A stretch of 64,000 nt of DNA from Pararge aegeria (lineage: Eukaryota; Arthropoda; Insecta; Lepidoptera; Nymphalidae), in NCBI RefSeq assembly GCF_905163445.1, contig NC_053205.1, positions 186,001 through 250,000 on the forward strand. The letters are read 5' to 3'. The position numbers and the translations under genes are program-made. Shown here in pieces: positions 31,750 through 42,738 of the stretch. Numbering within the stretch: position 1 is the first letter of the stretch; each line of letters opens with the position of its first letter. The notes beneath the pieces were generated by a model. It searched no databases. It had not been told where the DNA came from and was given only the letters and a program-made list of their open reading frames with translations.

Positions 31750-34700
31750 ATGCCTCCTAAAGTAGATTCTAAAACTAGCGAAAGTGATAAGGAGATTCAG
31801 GATACTAAACTGTCTATCTTAATTGCTAAACGTGAAGCTATATTCGGTATCATGCAAAATGTCTTTGACTTATCTCGTGAACCCGATGTTCATACGAACG
31901 TTGAAAAAAGAGAACATTTTCTAGACGAATCTTCACAAATTGATTCATTGCGTTTAAAGTACGAGTCTATTGTAGACGATTATAATACACGTTTATTAAA
32001 CTTAAATTCAGATGCAAAACCTGATTACAAAAGTCTGTATGCTTTTGAGACTTTGTATAATAGGGTCAAACGAACTCATACAAAATGCTCAACTTTAAAT
32101 ACGACACCAGAAATACATAATGCGACCTCCGCGCTGCTAAAAGCCAAGCCGAAGCTAGCTCCCATATCGATATTAGAATTCGATGGTGACATTAAATCTT
32201 TTCAGATGTTTTATACGACCTTTAAGTCAGTAGTAGATAATAATCCATCACTCACAGATGCAGAAAAGCTATTTTATCTGTTACCGAAGCTGACAGGGAA
32301 GGCAAAAAGCGCAATCGCTGGAATTTCTCCGTGTGCTGAGAATTATCAGCTCATTTTACAAACACTCGTCAATAGGTTCGATGATAAACGTATGTTGACT
32401 TCCGCGTACCTACATGAATTATTTCGCTATAAGGGTTTTCAGACTCCCTCTGCGACTAACTTTGAAGATTTCATAGACCGGTTCGCTGGCGCAGTAAGCG
32501 CTTTAAAAAACCTAAAGTTAGATAACCTAGCTGATCTTATCATACTACATATAGCTACACAAAGGGTCGATACTGAGAGTGTACGCGCGTTTGAAATTAA
32601 ATGCGGTAAGAATATACCTACTTTCGACGACTTTGTGGAATTTATCACAACACGCGCGAAGGTGTTTGAGCGTACGAATACGAATGTCACAAACCCTTCT
32701 AATACACGTCATAATAAAAATATAAAACATTTGAATAACGGGACTTCTGGCAATGCGCCGAAGTATCAGGCCTATATAAGCACGGTTGATAAGCCTACGT
32801 CCAAGTGTCTATGTAGAAATATAACACATGCGCATTTATATAAATGTGTTGACTTTAATAAATTATTAACTCCTCAAGAACGTTTTAAGTGCGTCAAGGA
32901 GAAGAATGCCTGTGTGAACTGCCTGTCTATAAAACATAAAGTCGGGCAATGTGAAGTCTCCCCGCACTGTTCGTGTGGTCAGAAACATAACAAAAGGCTG
33001 CACTTTGACCAACGCGAGGAACATTCCCGCGCGCCTCAGTTGAATACCGTCATGCCGCCACCGAACGCACCTACCGTTACCGCGTCATCGCCCGTAGCGG
33101 ATGATCGCGCCGACGTAGCACTGTGCGCTACGCGCGTAAGCCCGTCTACAAGCGCTACGCAGGTGTATAATAGCAATTTAATGAATCGTGTGGAAGACAA
33201 GCGAACTACTGTCTTATTGGCTACCGCACAAGTTGCTGTTTACGACTGTAATGGTGAACGGCAAGTTATACGTATATTGTTGGATTCTGCTTCGCAGGCC
33301 GATTTCCTCTCAAAAGAATGTTGTGATCGCTTGGGTTTGCAAACTAAATTCACAGAACGTACTATCGTGAAGGGGTTCGGTGGAATTGAGAAGGTTGTAC
33401 AATCCAGCTCGGTTGACTTGACGTTTTATTCGCGTTTTGATGATAACGTTAGTTTTAATATCTCGCCACTTGTTGTTGATAAAGTGACAGACAAATTACC
33501 TACGGCTGTGATAGATACGGCAGTCCTATCACACCTTAAAGGTATTCCGCTTGCCGATGCGAGTTACGGCGTACCTGATAAAATTGATGCTTTAATAGGA
33601 GCTTCCCTATTTCCACATTTGCTTCTCCCCGACGACGTCCATACGTCACGTCGCGACCCGTCGGTGCCCGTTGCATTGCGCACGGTGTTAGGTCTGGTGT
33701 TCATGGGCAATGCGCCTACGATACCTACTATAAATACTCATACGGCCTTGACATGTTGTTTCGTTCAAGAGCCTCCTGCTATTGACTCTTTAGTCAAGCG
33801 TTTCTGGGAACTTGAAGAACTTCCTTCCGCTTCCATTCAGAATCCTGATGATAATGAATGCGAAGACTTCTACACTTCGACTACTGTCCGAGATCCCGAT
33901 ACGGGCAGATACGTTGTCGGCCTGCCATTTAAAGAGGATCTATATTCCCTAGGGAATTCTTTGGACATAGCTAAGAAACGTTTCATCTGCCTCGAAAGAA
34001 AGCTTGAAGCTTCGAATAAATTGAGGTCGGCATATGATGATGTCATAAAAGGTTATCTCGCGAAAGATTATATTTCTCCCGCGCCTTCATATGATTCTAA
34101 AGATCCTGTTCCGATTTACGTGATGCCACACACGGGGATTTTACGTGAAGACAAACTCTCGACGAGACTGAGATTAGTCGTCGATGCTTCTTGTCGTTCT
34201 AGTTCTGGAAAGGCACTGAACCATCTGCTACATTCCGGTCAAAATTTACAGGGAGATCTTTTTAAAATAATTTTGAATTTTCGTCTGCATGCAGTGGCAA
34301 TGACAGCCGACTGCCGAGAACAGTTTCTACAAATCGTTATGCGCGAAGCTGATCGTCGCTATCAATGCTTCTTATACCGCTTTAATCCACAAGACCCTCT
34401 TGTGCTATACCAGTTCAATCGAGTCTGTTTCGGTCTCACTTCCAGTCCCTTCCATGCACTGCGCACGGTAAGACAGCTGGTGAATGACGACGGCGCAAAA
34501 TATCCACGAGCGAATAGCATTGTGCTACCCGCGCTTTATATGGATGACGTAGCTTTCTCGCTTCCAAGCGAACTAGAGGCAGTCACTGTGTCGCTGCAGA
34601 TGATCGATCTTTTTAAGGGTGCACAGTGGGAATTAGTTAAGTGGAACAGCAATTCTCGCGAGGTCTTAGATAACCTTCCTGCGTCCCACAAACTTCCGAC

Positions 34701-37086
34701 TGAAGTGGAGTTTGACAAAACCATGCACCATAAAATACTTGGTCTGCATTGGTATACTGGAAATGACGCTTTCTATTTTAAAATTTCTGTGCCCGACGAT
34801 GTGACATGCACTAAGCGCTCCATCTTGTCGACTGTTGCCCGTCTGTGGGACATAATGGGCTTCGTTGCTCCCACAGTCGTGTATGCCAAAATATTAATTA
34901 AAATGCTTTGGCAATTAAATCTTGATTGGGACACTGTAGCTCCACCACACATCATTAAGATGTGGAGACAGTTTTGCGATGAGTTGCCAGCTCTAAATAA
35001 GCTACACATACCGCGTCATGTGGGCGTGACAACAGACTGTGAGGTCACTCTCCTGGGACTATCAGATGCTAGTCTCGCAGCCTATGGTGCTGTCGTTTAT
35101 TTACACGTTAGCTCCCCTACTGGTAACACTGTGCGTCTTGCTTATGCGAAAAGTAAAGTTTCGCCGACGAAACCTCATTCAATTGCTCGTCTCGAACTAT
35201 TAGGTGGCGTCCTACTGTCGAAATTGCTTCGTACAGTACATGACACTTACTCTGAGCGTATCCCAATCAAGGCTACATATGCATTTCTCGATTCCAAAGT
35301 CGCCCTATATTGGATAAAAAGTTCACCGCATAGATGGCAGACTTTTGTCGCGAATCGCGTTGTACAGATAACTGAGAATATCTCACCAGACAACTTTTAT
35401 CATTGCCCCGGCACTGAGAACTCTGCTGATATTCTATCGAGAGGTGTAACTCCTGAGAAGCTTCTCTCACACCCTCTGTGGCTGCATGGTCCACCATGGG
35501 CATCAATGCATCCGTCTCAGTGGCCACTCAAAACTCTAGAGGGAGAGTCTATTGAAGACGTACCCGAGAAGAAGGTTCTTATACACACTGTGTGTAAACC
35601 TATACTCCCGAACGACTTACACGAGCTTGCTCTCCGTTTTTCTTCGTGGAGCAAACTTCTACGTATAATTGTATACATTTGTAGATTTGCTAAATTACTG
35701 CCTCGTCGCGGCACTAGTGCAGTTACCGCTGACGACTTAAATTTCGCAGAGAATAGAATGCTTCGCGCTCTGCAAAATCAGCATTTTGCTGAAGAATATT
35801 CTCTTATTAAAAATAATAAAACATGTTCACCGGCATTTAATCGCCTAAGACCATTTATTGATGATGGACTTATCCGCGTTGGTGGTCGTCTCGCCAACTC
35901 TGGACTTAGCTTTGAAAAAATACATCCGGTTATATTGCCTCGCAATGGCCACGTGGTAAATATAATCATTGATTATTACCACATTAAACATTTACATGCT
36001 GGACCCGAACTCCTAATGGCCCTGCTTCGTCAGAGGTACTGGATTCTGTCGGCACGCCGTATTGTCAGGCAAAGAGTACATATGTGCAATACTTGCTTTA
36101 GATTTAAACCGCGTCCAACCATTCCGCTGATGGCGGATCTTCCTGATATACGTACACGTCCAGCGTTGAAAGCCTTTAGTTTCACCGGCTGCGATAATGC
36201 AGGTCCTATACCATACGTTCCTGTACGCCGCCGTGGCGTACACAGCGAGAAAGCTTATATTGTGCTGTTCACGTGTCTCACTACGAGATCTACGCACATT
36301 GAGGTCGCTACCTCACTTAGCACCCCCAGTTTCCTCGCCGGGTTTAAAAGATTCCTATCACGTCGTGGTCCTGTTCAGGTGCTGCATAGCGACAATGCTA
36401 AAAACTTCCAGGGTGCTGCTTCTTACCTTCGGGACCTCTATAAATTTCTAAGAGAGGAATATTACCCGAAGCTAGAGCAGGAATGCGCTGAAAATCGCAT
36501 AACTTGGAAATTCATCTGTCCCAATTCCCCACACTTTGGAGGTTCATGGGAAAGTATGATCAAGGTGACTAAGACGATCCTGTTCAAGGTCATAGGGCAA
36601 CAGCTCCTTTCTTATGAGGAACTTTGCACTGTGCTCATTCAGGTCGAATGTCTTCTCAATTCGCGTCCGCTAACAATACTAAGCTCTGACCCTGCCGAAC
36701 CTTCGGCTCTTACTCCAAGTCACTTCCTACATACTGCGTCTCTATTCTCCTTGCCTGCGCCTGATGTCAATCCAGACAAAATTAACTTGGTTGACAGGTA
36801 CTCGTTAATAGATAAAATGGTCCAATCGTTTTGGAATCGTTGGAGGATGGAATATTTGCACGGATTGCAAGTTCGTTTGAAATGGAATACGCCTTCCGTA
36901 CCTATTACGCCGGGAACTGTCGTCGTAGTTATAAATGACAACGTACCGCCTCTGGCTTGGCCTCTAGCAGTAGTAGAGAAAGTGCATCCCTCGAAAGACG
37001 GCGTCATACGCGTAGCGACCGTTAAAATTTCCGGGAGAACTTACGTCCGTCCGGTCGTTCGCTTATGCCCTCTTCCGACGCAATAA
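31750..37086 (+). CDS. gag-pol: BEL/Pao gag-pol polyprotein
   Basis: One frame of 1,786 codons from the ATG at 31726. The ATG at 31750 (AAAATGCC) has the better context and is my start. Numbering from 31726: gag N-terminal half with capsid region (about 130-330) and a Cys/His cluster (about 360-430, CVNCLSIKHKVGQC); aspartic protease with DSAS at 520-523; reverse transcriptase with YMDD at 938-941; RNase H-like region; integrase with an HHCC zinc domain (about 1420-1460, ending MCNTC) and DDE core (CDNAGP, LHSDNAKNF, GGSWESM); and the C-terminal domain ending RPVVRLCPLP that marks BEL/Pao. It makes capsid, protease, RT and integrase for copy-and-paste movement. No break was seen. There is no env and no frameshift between gag and pol, as usual for this family. 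Confidence 0.95.
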   Translation: MPPKVDSKTSESDKEIQDTKLSILIAKREAIFGIMQNVFDLSREPDVHTNVEKREHFLDESSQIDSLRLKYESIVDDYNTRLLNLNSDAKPDYKSLYAFETLYNRVKRTHTKCSTLNTTPEIHNATSALLKAKPKLAPISILEFDGDIKSFQMFYTTFKSVVDNNPSLTDAEKLFYLLPKLTGKAKSAIAGISPCAENYQLILQTLVNRFDDKRMLTSAYLHELFRYKGFQTPSATNFEDFIDRFAGAVSALKNLKLDNLADLIILHIATQRVDTESVRAFEIKCGKNIPTFDDFVEFITTRAKVFERTNTNVTNPSNTRHNKNIKHLNNGTSGNAPKYQAYISTVDKPTSKCLCRNITHAHLYKCVDFNKLLTPQERFKCVKEKNACVNCLSIKHKVGQCEVSPHCSCGQKHNKRLHFDQREEHSRAPQLNTVMPPPNAPTVTASSPVADDRADVALCATRVSPSTSATQVYNSNLMNRVEDKRTTVLLATAQVAVYDCNGERQVIRILLDSASQADFLSKECCDRLGLQTKFTERTIVKGFGGIEKVVQSSSVDLTFYSRFDDNVSFNISPLVVDKVTDKLPTAVIDTAVLSHLKGIPLADASYGVPDKIDALIGASLFPHLLLPDDVHTSRRDPSVPVALRTVLGLVFMGNAPTIPTINTHTALTCCFVQEPPAIDSLVKRFWELEELPSASIQNPDDNECEDFYTSTTVRDPDTGRYVVGLPFKEDLYSLGNSLDIAKKRFICLERKLEASNKLRSAYDDVIKGYLAKDYISPAPSYDSKDPVPIYVMPHTGILREDKLSTRLRLVVDASCRSSSGKALNHLLHSGQNLQGDLFKIILNFRLHAVAMTADCREQFLQIVMREADRRYQCFLYRFNPQDPLVLYQFNRVCFGLTSSPFHALRTVRQLVNDDGAKYPRANSIVLPALYMDDVAFSLPSELEAVTVSLQMIDLFKGAQWELVKWNSNSREVLDNLPASHKLPTEVEFDKTMHHKILGLHWYTGNDAFYFKISVPDDVTCTKRSILSTVARLWDIMGFVAPTVVYAKILIKMLWQLNLDWDTVAPPHIIKMWRQFCDELPALNKLHIPRHVGVTTDCEVTLLGLSDASLAAYGAVVYLHVSSPTGNTVRLAYAKSKVSPTKPHSIARLELLGGVLLSKLLRTVHDTYSERIPIKATYAFLDSKVALYWIKSSPHRWQTFVANRVVQITENISPDNFYHCPGTENSADILSRGVTPEKLLSHPLWLHGPPWASMHPSQWPLKTLEGESIEDVPEKKVLIHTVCKPILPNDLHELALRFSSWSKLLRIIVYICRFAKLLPRRGTSAVTADDLNFAENRMLRALQNQHFAEEYSLIKNNKTCSPAFNRLRPFIDDGLIRVGGRLANSGLSFEKIHPVILPRNGHVVNIIIDYYHIKHLHAGPELLMALLRQRYWILSARRIVRQRVHMCNTCFRFKPRPTIPLMADLPDIRTRPALKAFSFTGCDNAGPIPYVPVRRRGVHSEKAYIVLFTCLTTRSTHIEVATSLSTPSFLAGFKRFLSRRGPVQVLHSDNAKNFQGAASYLRDLYKFLREEYYPKLEQECAENRITWKFICPNSPHFGGSWESMIKVTKTILFKVIGQQLLSYEELCTVLIQVECLLNSRPLTILSSDPAEPSALTPSHFLHTASLFSLPAPDVNPDKINLVDRYSLIDKMVQSFWNRWRMEYLHGLQVRLKWNTPSVPITPGTVVVVINDNVPPLAWPLAVVEKVHPSKDGVIRVATVKISGRTYVRPVVRLCPLPTQ

Positions 37087-37315
37087 GCGTAACAATTATA
37101 GTTTCATAATTTAGTACTAAGTAGCTCATACGTTAAGACTTTATTCTCTTTTATAATAATTCTACAAATAATTAATATTTTTTAATATACTTTCGTAAAT
37201 ATACACATACTTATATGAAATACGCCCATGCGCAATACGCGTTCTTAAAAGAGGCAATTCTACCTCATACCTTATGAGAGCTTTTCTTAAAGGTGACCCT
37301 TTAAGGGCGGGTGAA
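37087..37315 (+). other. BEL/Pao 3' untranslated region and polypurine tract
   Basis: AT-rich spacer after the stop. It ends in AAGGGCGGGTGAA (about 37303-37315) immediately before the 3' LTR, the likely plus-strand primer. Confidence 0.75.
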
Positions 37316-37883
37316 TGGTTGCGCCAAGTTATAATTAAGTCTTAAATAATAATTTAAAATTTCATTGGTGTTCCTATTCTCCCATATCCAACCTAAAACA
37401 GCACTGAACGATTCTCCGTGAAGAGACTGGCGCCCTCATACGCCTCAAAAACACTAGAACGCAGAGCTGTCACTCAAATTAACGGAAGCAAACGATTAAG
37501 ACGTTTGCGGACGACTTGCTTTCCGATTGCGAAAAGTAACGGGCAATACGAGTTTACTGGCTGCCTGAAAATAAGCCATAAAATATCATAATATACCTTA
37601 GAAGTTTCAATGAGATCCTTTTAAGCATAATTCCTATATTTATGTGTGTGCCGAAATATAACATAAGTGGTGGTGTTCGAGAAGAGAGGACTTCGTGAGG
37701 AATATTTGGATCAACGGACGGCGTGCTCCTACCCATGAAAAATAAGGTCAAGTAAGTGCTGTCTTCCTTGTGCTCTGATTCCTTTGTATCTTTCTTTTGT
37801 ACACCAATTTACCGCAAAAAAATACAGTCCACTCATTCGAAAAATAAAAATCTTAAATAACTTAATATAACTTGGCGCATACA
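37316..37883 (+). repeat. 3' LTR of the BEL/Pao element
   Basis: 568 bp matching 30590-31157 and followed by GATTG, the second copy of the target duplication. Confidence 0.95.
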
Positions 37884-40800
37884 GATTGTTCTATCTGTAA
37901 GAATTGCACGGTCGTAATACAGTCTGTATTCGTTGTTTTCGAGAACTGATTCTGGTACATATTTATAATAAGGTATGGGTTTCACACTTGATATGAGATT
38001 ATATTTGTAAGCTAACTTCTGATGGATAATATTTGCGACTTGATCGTGGCGGTGTTTATATTCTGTCTGCGCTATTAATTTACAAGCGCCTGTTATGTGC
38101 TGTATGGTTTCAGAAATACTATTGCATTTTCGGCACAAGTCCGTAGGCAAGTTTAATATCCTCATTATATGTCTTTGGTAGTTGCGAGTTTCAATTATTT
38201 GGTCTTGTATAGCAATCATGAACCCTTCAGTCTCAGGGAAGAGTTCGCCACGACTTAACCAGGCGTTCGACGCTGCTTTGTCGACATTAGGTTGGCAGAG
38301 GTCATGTCGATGTCTCCCATGTAGAGACTTTCGGGCCCACTCATTTATTTTTGTCTGTTCTGTGGTTTGTGTCTCATTTTTTTGGAATGTTTTGTCTCTC
38401 ATTTTTTTGGAATGTTTTGTCTTGGAGGTTCAGCTGTGTTAATTTAGCGTCACATTGGACAGTCGCCTGATGAAGACCGGATGTGGTTGATTTTTTGTAA
38501 AAGTAAGATCGGAGTGTCGTTATTTGTTTATTGTGTAGGTTTTGGATATCTATTATTCCTCTGCCGCCTTCATGGCGTGGTAGTCTGTCGTTGAAAGCAT
38601 GCTCGTGGATGATGTTTACGGTGCTTAGTTAGTGTTGTGTTTATAATTCTTTGAATTTTCTTTAATTCTGTTTTCGGCCAGTTAATAATGCCAAATGAAT
38701 ATGTTAAAATCGGTATAGAAAATGAGTTAATAGCTTTGATAATATTTCGTGACTTTAATTGTGAATTTACGAGGGAGTTGAGTCTATGTTTAAATTGTTG
38801 TATTAGTTTGGTTTTTGTGTTTTTGTTCTCTATTAACTTCCCCTGGTTATATCCTAAATACTTATAAACTTCAGTCTCTTCTAGTGAATTGATTTGCTGT
38901 CCAGCTTCCATGTGGTAAGTGTGTTGTAGACTTTGTCCATCTTTGATTGCATTAATTTTGCATTTATCAATGCCAAATTCCATACAAATATCTTGAGAAT
39001 ATTGCTCAGTAAGATTACCTTATTGATACAAATCTTTTTGTGTCGTGGCATATAATTTTATGTCATCCATATACATGAGATGATTTATCTGGGTAGTTAT
39101 CTGTTCGTTCATGTTATTATCCTTTGTGTATTTTAAGGGATAGCCTACGTTTGCAGCAATCAGTACATTGGAGAGTGGATTCAAAGCTAGGCAAAACCAT
39201 AGTGGGCTCAAAGAGTCACCTTGGAAGATACCGCGTTTGATATGCATAGGTTCGCTTTCAGTGTGTGATATTTTAAGTCGTGTGGTCCACTTGTGCATTA
39301 CAGTTTGCAGTAAGTTTGTTAGTGTAGGATGTATTTTATAGATATCTAAGACTTTTAACAGCCACGAAAGGGGTACGGAATCATATGCTTTCTTGTAATC
39401 AACGTACATAGAGTGAAGCTCTTTTTTCTGTTTTTGTACTAGCCGTAATATCACAGAGTCGATTATAAGTTGTTCTTTGCAGCCCTGACTATATTTCCTG
39501 CACCCTTTTTGTGGTTCAGCTAGAATTCTATTGTTTTCAATGTGGTCGTATATTAAACTAGTAATACAGGAACTAATTATTTTATAAATAGTTTGGAGGC
39601 TGTAATTAATACTAATAATTGGTCTGTATTTGGCTGGGTTGGTTGGATCTGAAGGATCCTTTGAAATCATGTAGGTTGTTCCTGCCATTACATAGTCAGG
39701 TATAGAGGGATCTTGAAAGATGGGTGTATGCAAACTTCTTGTACCAGAAGTTGTGTATCTTATCAGTTCCAGGGGCTTTCCAATTATGCAGTTTTTTTAT
39801 GACATTTTGAAATGTCTCTATTGATATGAATTCAAAGGGCATTGGCTGTACGTGTCTATTTCTATCGTATTCATCTCTGATCCAATCTGCTTTATCATTA
39901 TGATCTTTAGGTTTCTCCCATATGTCAGCCCAAAATTTTAGAACCAGATCTGGTTCCGGAGTGTTAGGAGTAGAGGGATGATTACTTGATGTATTATTAG
40001 ATGTAGATAATTTTAAATTCCGATAGAAGTTTTTTTCGTTGTTTTTAAATTGGTTGTTTTGTGTTTTGCGTAGTGTACATGCTCGATATCTATTAATTCT
40101 ACTGGCTATAACTGTAAGTTTTTGTTTGAGAGTATCTATAAATTGTGTAATGCATGAGTTTGGTCCCTCATGTATAGAATGTACCTTGTATTGGTCCATT
40201 ATTTTCCTTACTTGCGCTGTCAGCATTGGGCTTGTATTTCCGTTACGATATTGAATCAATCTGCCTATTTTTACTTTAAGATCTTCTCTCTTCTTCTCTA
40301 ATCTTCTTTCCCAATTCGGTTTTTTAGGTCCCATTCTGTTCGACTGTTCTGCAGTTATATCCATTTTTGCACCATTACATTTAGCCGCTGTCCATGCTGC
40401 GCAGTATATTATAGTTTGTAGTGTTTTAAAGTCTGTGTCTGTATTTAAATACTTTGGTAGAATTTTATTATCAATGTAATGTATAATTATCGAGAACTTT
40501 TTCGAAGATTTCTGCTTCCAGATGAACGGTCTAGTAGTAGGATCGGTATCAGTGTACTTACTAAAGGTTTCTTTAAATGTATTATCTATATCATGGTTAA
40601 TATGGACGAGTGAGTTATTATTACTTTTTATAACATCAGTCTCACTCGTTACTTCATCAGTTGTATTTCGAGGATAAGGATAAGTAGCCAGTAAATTATA
40701 ATGTGGAAGTAAATTAATATCACTAGTGTCGTTTGTAGTTAGTGTAACATTGTTGGGCGTTTCTTGGTAATTTAAATGAGGTAATTGTGCATTTTGTGTG

Positions 40801-40975
40801 GGTGTATTTATGTGAGTGATGTTCATATTTAAAACATCGGTCTTTATTTTCTCTATTTTTTTGATATCTAATAATCGATTATTTACTATAGAGCGCCTTT
40901 GATTAGATAGTCTTTGTGGAGAGATGTTTGAAAGGTCTGGATGGATATCAATAAACTTTTTATGTAGTTTCGTAC
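37884..40975 (-). pseudogene. Dong-like ORF, RT and N-terminal parts (left arm, multiply broken)
   Basis: Minus-strand reading frame in pieces: 40975-39696 (N-terminal domain to the RT start, WKAPGTDKIHNFWYKKF), 39733-39020 (RT core with GDSLSPLW and YMDD), 38983-38570, and 38402-37884 (zinc motif and start of the endonuclease). The breaks are those of the right arm: a small frameshifting deletion, a TAA after YATTQKDLYQ, a 1-nt shift near 38600 and a 25-bp tandem duplication (GACAAAACATTCC unit) near 38390-38440. Identical lesions in both arms show that the element was dead before it was duplicated. Confidence 0.87.
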
Positions 40976-41215
40976 TGTTATATCCTTCCCCATGCTAGCA
41001 ATAATGCTGAGACAGTGATGCCTCAGTCCTATTGCATATCAAATATAATGGAAAGGGACAGTCAGTCTTCCACCGGCATTCAAGGAAAATACTCGTGTTT
41101 TATTGACCAATCCCATATTGTTTAATATTTTCTATTTCCTTTTTTTATATTAAAGTTTCTATAGCAAGTAATAAATCTTTTTTTTAAAACTTAAATCGTG
41201 TAACCCCCGATAACA
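40976..41215 (+). repeat. 5' LTR of the plus-strand errantivirus
   Basis: 240 bp, TGTTATATCC...CGATAACA. It includes AATAAA at 41170-41175, a possible polyadenylation signal. It is preceded by GTAC within minus-strand Dong-like sequence. Confidence 0.95.
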
Positions 41216-41216
41216 A

Positions 41217-41234
41217 TGGTGGCAGCGGTGGGAT
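41217..41234 (+). other. Primer-binding site, complementary to tRNA-Leu(AAG)
   Basis: TGGTGGCAGCGGTGGGAT, one base after the LTR. It is the exact complement of the 3' end of eukaryotic tRNA-Leu(AAG) with CCA as I recall it (…ATCCCACCGCTGCCACCA). The minus-strand copy matches only the first 11 nt. Confidence 0.75.
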
Positions 41235-41497
41235 ATTAAATCCCCGGACTCAAAAACCAGTGTCGTGAAGTGAAAAGTGCCAATACTAAAAACTGTTCTA
41301 ATCTCCGTATCCTGAAAGAAAGAAAGTGTCGCGGAACCTATCTACCACTGTCGCTGTATCTTGGTTCCGGTTTCGTCGTGTCCCGCACTGTATCCTGGAA
41401 GAGCCGTAATAATATCATCCAATTTGTTCCCCGCTGAATCCCAAGACGAAAACTCAAGATTTACCTCCAGCGAGCTACATCCTGAAAAACAAGTACC

Positions 41498-41520
41498 ATG
41501 TTCCTGCTAACACTGTGAGT
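41498..41520 (+). promoter_or_regulatory. Leader mini-ORF overlapping a strong splice donor (env mRNA)
   Basis: An ATG at 41498 opens a six-codon ORF that stops at TGA (41516-41518). The exact donor GTGAGT begins at 41515, inside it. Splicing from 41514 to the acceptor at 47493 removes the stop and puts this ATG in frame with env, so the leader would supply the env start codon and first hydrophobic residues. Errantivirus env is known to be made from a spliced mRNA. The exact sites here are my reading. Confidence 0.75.
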
Positions 41521-41775
41521 TATACCTTTGTGCTTATAACTTAGTGTAAAACCAAAACATTCCATCCATTCGAAGATCATTGTTTATGAACGATAAGACT
41601 CTGCCGAACGTTTCTCGCCCACACGCCGTTTCGAAGAACTGATAACACCGAGTCGCACCTGTGTCTTAATGCTAGTTTTAGATACTTTTAATTTGTACCA
41701 TTATAATAGCTCGTATAATTATTCACACTAGTAATTTAAAGATTCATTTGCTTTTATAAATTTTTTGTTATACTT

Positions 41776-42738
41776 ATGTCAAAACTGAAAGAAATAAAGG
41801 ACGAAGACTCTCAATACAAAATGTCAGATATTGATTTAAACGTTTTAATTAAATTCATTGGAACCTTCGACGGTACCAGAGAAAAGTTGACTCCCTTTAT
41901 TAATAATTGTCGTAATGCGATTAACCTTGCATCGGCCACACAAACAGAAATTCTTTTCAAATATATCCTTAGCCGCCTTGAAGGCAAAGCAGAAACTGCA
42001 TGCGCTGTAAAGGAATTCACAAAGTGGTCACAGTTAGAAGAATTTCTAAAAACACAATTCGGCGACATAAAACATTATGCTTATCTTCTCTCCGACCTGC
42101 AGGAATGCAAACAAGGTCGCAACGAATCCGTGAGCCATTACTCCTTAAGAGTTGAGGCTTGTCTCGCAAAACTCTTAACCGAAATAAACATTTCAATTCC
42201 AACGAGGAAGAAAGACGAATTAGCCGGCCGTGTAGCCGCAATGCAAGATTTAGCCCTCAACGTATTTATGATTGGTCTTCAATCATCGCTATCCACGGTC
42301 GTTAGATGTAGGGACCCCAACACTCTTAATGAGGCAATAAATCTTGCCACTGCTGAGGAAAAAATCGTAGGAATCAACAACCGAAAATATACAAACCCGA
42401 CCACAGGCTCCTTTATTGCGAATAACTTCGAACAGCGCAGACAAAATCACTCAACTGCAACATACTCAAGGCCACAGTTACAACCTCAGGCTCAATTCAA
42501 ACCAAGCTCCAACACACCCGTCTGCAGGTACTGCAAAAACCTTGGTCATACTATAGAAAATTGCAGGAAACGACAATACAATAACAATAGACGTTTCAAC
42601 AACATAGAAAACGCACATAGTCCGAATCGTCAACCTCCAAATAGTTTCCTACCGCGAAACCGGATACACCTGACTAACTCTTCAGACGATCAATGTTTCG
42701 GTGTAGACAACCATAATAACGATCCTTTAAACGAGTAG
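41776..42738 (+). CDS. gag: Errantivirus Gag
   Basis: 320 residues from the ATG at 41776. The N-terminal 220 residues look like a Ty3/gypsy capsid: helical and without Cys clusters. The nucleocapsid knuckle CRYCKNLGHTIENC (CX2CX4HX4C) is near residue 250, followed by an Asn/Arg-rich tail. Gag assembles the particle and packages RNA. It ends at TAG (42736-42738), six bases after a TTTAAAC slippery site, so some ribosomes should pass into pol. The leader upstream (41216-41775) has no other long frame. The minus-strand copy is cut within the knuckle. Confidence 0.93.
   Translation: MSKLKEIKDEDSQYKMSDIDLNVLIKFIGTFDGTREKLTPFINNCRNAINLASATQTEILFKYILSRLEGKAETACAVKEFTKWSQLEEFLKTQFGDIKHYAYLLSDLQECKQGRNESVSHYSLRVEACLAKLLTEINISIPTRKKDELAGRVAAMQDLALNVFMIGLQSSLSTVVRCRDPNTLNEAINLATAEEKIVGINNRKYTNPTTGSFIANNFEQRRQNHSTATYSRPQLQPQAQFKPSSNTPVCRYCKNLGHTIENCRKRQYNNNRRFNNIENAHSPNRQPPNSFLPRNRIHLTNSSDDQCFGVDNHNNDPLNE

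Larger units (their letters stand above)
30590..37883 (+). mobile_element. BEL/Pao LTR retrotransposon, apparently intact
   Basis: 7,294 bp, flanked by the 5-bp duplication GATTG (30585-30589 and 37884-37888), as expected for BEL/Pao. Two 568-bp LTRs look identical. Between them lie a PBS, one 1,786-codon gag-pol frame and a polypurine tract. The empty site is seen in the right arm, and subtracting the element plus 5 bp restores the arm register exactly (shift 7,299). Matching LTRs and an uninterrupted frame indicate recent insertion, after the inverted duplication. Confidence 0.95.
29959..40975 (-). mobile_element. Dong-like (R4-clade) non-LTR element, left-arm copy with nested insertions
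   Basis: Reverse-complement counterpart of 55195-58757. Coordinates sum to 96170 before the BEL insertion and to 88871 after it. The 3' end (about 29959) follows the poly(A) of the short retroelement. The 5' 860 bp seen in the right arm (54332-55194) are missing because an errantivirus LTR starts at 40976, exactly after the GTAC of the internal CGTACG site. The body is interrupted by a hAT MITE (30004-30141) and a BEL/Pao element (30590-37883), both absent from the right arm. It shares all the frameshifts and stops of the right copy. Confidence 0.88.
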
